This document shows, piece after piece, positions 62,381 to 64,000 of a stretch of 64,000 bases of DNA. The stretch comes from Nymphalis io (taxonomy: Eukaryota > Arthropoda > Insecta > Lepidoptera > Nymphalidae), in contig NC_065896.1 of assembly GCF_905147045.1 (NCBI RefSeq), forward strand, positions 6,721,001 through 6,785,000. The letters are read 5' to 3'. The translations under genes were made by a program, and so were the position numbers. Position 1 is the first letter of the stretch, and each line of letters opens with the position of its first letter. Under the pieces are notes generated by a model that ran no database searches, was not told where the DNA came from, and was given only the letters and a program-made list of their open reading frames with translations.

Positions 62381-63941
62381 ATGGAATCTCCTAAACAGTT
62401 AGAGGAATCAGTGGAATATTGGAAGGAACAAGCAAAACATTATGAACAAAAGTAGAATCATCTTATAATTTATTATAAATTTATTGTAATAAATGATAGT
62501 TTTTCCATTAAATATTGATTTTGTTGTGTAGGGCTAGAGACATACAGCAGGAATTAGATGAATACACGGAAAATTCAGCACAACTTGAAAAGGAATTAGA
62601 GGCTTCATTAGAGCAAGTTGAAAAACAAAATAGAGATTTGGACCATCAAAATCAACGGCTTCAAAATAAAATTGATGATCTCAAGGTTTGACATTAATTT
62701 GTAACATTGTGTCATGGGTTAAAACCGACGCTGATGAGGTCATTTACTTCATTGAAACGAGTTTTTTTTTAATATTATGTATATATTTTTCAGAATAAAT
62801 TAGACAGAAGTCAACATGAAACAAATGCTTTAGAGAATGAATTAAAGGCACTCAACATAGAAAAAGAAAAACAAGCAATATATATTAGAGAGTTAGAACA
62901 AAAAAACGATGATCTGGAAAGGGGGCAAAGGTAGGCATATATTTTTTACATACAAGTTAAAATTAAAAACTGAACTTAAATGCTTAGTATATCTCCAATA
63001 CATTCGCTCACACAGTTTGTCCATTTGAATTTTTTTGTATATGCCTTATCACTCTTCTTATAGCCTTTGTATATGCCTTATCACATTTATATCTAACATT
63101 CTTCTTTTAATATGACTTTCTACCCTCCAAATAATATGTTTGCTAATTGGTATTCTTCTAGCTTTTTTGTAACTGAAACTACTTACAATAATAATTATAC
63201 CTTATTTTTAGAATCATATCAGAATCAGTGTCTTGTATAGAAACCTTATTAAATCAAGCTTATGAACGCAATGCAGTTTTAGAAAGTGAAGTAGATGAAA
63301 TGGAAAATTTGAGGGTGAAATTGCAGAGAGCAACGGATGAAGCCAGAGGTATCCTTTTTTTAATATTTTATATGTATAATGTGACAATTGCTGATTAATA
63401 ATTACAGAAAAATTGCCCTCCTCTTAATACATTACAGGTGGTTTTGATGTACTTCATATGACTAATGTCCACCATAAAATAATTATTGTTTTAGAACTGT
63501 AGGAACTATTGGTAGTATTACAAAGTAGTATGTCTTCATCTTTTTTGTTGTTTATTAAAAATGATAAAAAAATTTACTAAGAGCTGGACATATATTTGAC
63601 ATTTGCATATCATCTTATGGTTATTGTGGTGAGAATTTGAATTAGGATAAATTTTATATATGAATTATATATAAATTGATAATTGTAAATAATCTACATA
63701 ACAAATATAACTAGAGAATATGTAATTAAAAAAATTAGAATATACATAGTTCAGTAAAAATGTTGTATTCAAAATCACACAACCAATGTGTTTCCAGATC
63801 TCAAACAAGAATTAAAAGTGATAGAAAAAATTCCAATATTAAAAAAAGAGGATTCTAGTACAAATGAAAATATATGTAACGGCCTCTCGACTAGGTCACA
63901 AGTAGAAATAGAAACACAAACTTCTATAACATCTCCAAGAC
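62381..63941 (+). CDS. nudE: Nuclear distribution protein nudE (NDE1/NDEL1 family), N-terminal part
   Basis: Five exons are seen: 62381-62451, 62532-62685, 62794-62930, 63212-63348 and 63798-63941. They give 214 residues plus one base, and the gene runs off the window after the donor C/GTAAGT. The start is the ATG at 62381, reading MESPKQLEESVEYWKEQAKH. The protein is an almost unbroken coiled coil with the family's blocks in order: YWKEQA near residue 13, ARDIQQELDEYTE, AQLEKELEASLEQVEKQNRD, YIRELEQKNDDLERGQR, LLNQAYERNAVLESEVDE and ARDLKQEL. These match NDEL1 closely. NudE proteins scaffold Lis1 and cytoplasmic dynein, acting in nuclear migration, spindle function and axonal transport. The C-terminal region is missing only because the window ends. 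Introns are short and phases agree. Confidence 0.92.
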
Positions 63942-64000
63942 GTAAGTTTTGTCATTTTTTATATATATCAAAGCTGTAAAATTATAATGTCACTAGTGAG

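Overview
The window looks like nuclear DNA from an insect, most likely a butterfly or moth. It is strongly AT-rich, its genes are split into short exons with GT-AG introns, and it is littered with tRNA-derived SINE-like repeats of kinds common in Lepidoptera. The encoded proteins are insect-like. The lepidopteran assignment is inference from repeats and gene families, not from a search.

Layout. (1) 1-5655 is AT-rich and holds no gene I can support. (2) 5656-8440 (+) is the long last coding exon of an RBBP6/snama-like gene; its earlier exons lie outside the window or were not found. (3) 10077-19446 and 26613-36728 (both -) are two tandem SLC6 paralogues of the insect nutrient amino acid transporter type, each rebuilt as 14 coding exons with matching intron positions (626 and 651 aa). 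Between them lie two weaker candidates for small membrane proteins (20688-21448 - and 24354-24775 +), a GC-rich repeat fragment and an intact-looking hAT-type MITE. (4) 40020-47356 (-) and 47707-51298 (+) are a head-to-head pair of M14 carboxypeptidase-like genes about 350 bp apart. The minus-strand protein (811 aa) has a signal peptide, a long disordered N-terminal extension and replacements at all of the key catalytic positions. The plus-strand protein (353 aa) has lost two zinc ligands. Both reading frames are otherwise intact, so both look like pseudoenzymes rather than pseudogenes. (5) 52758-59425 (-) is a TXNDC11-like membrane-anchored thioredoxin-domain protein (894 aa, 12 exons) with two strikingly GC-rich exons. 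(6) 62381-63941 (+) is the start of nudE (NDE1/NDEL1 family), running off the right edge.

The genes do not form one pathway. The most interesting element is the divergent pair of degenerate, apparently secreted or membrane-anchored M14 proteins. All exon borders were set by hand from frame continuity, splice dinucleotides and family resemblance; no alignment, RNA evidence or database search was available.
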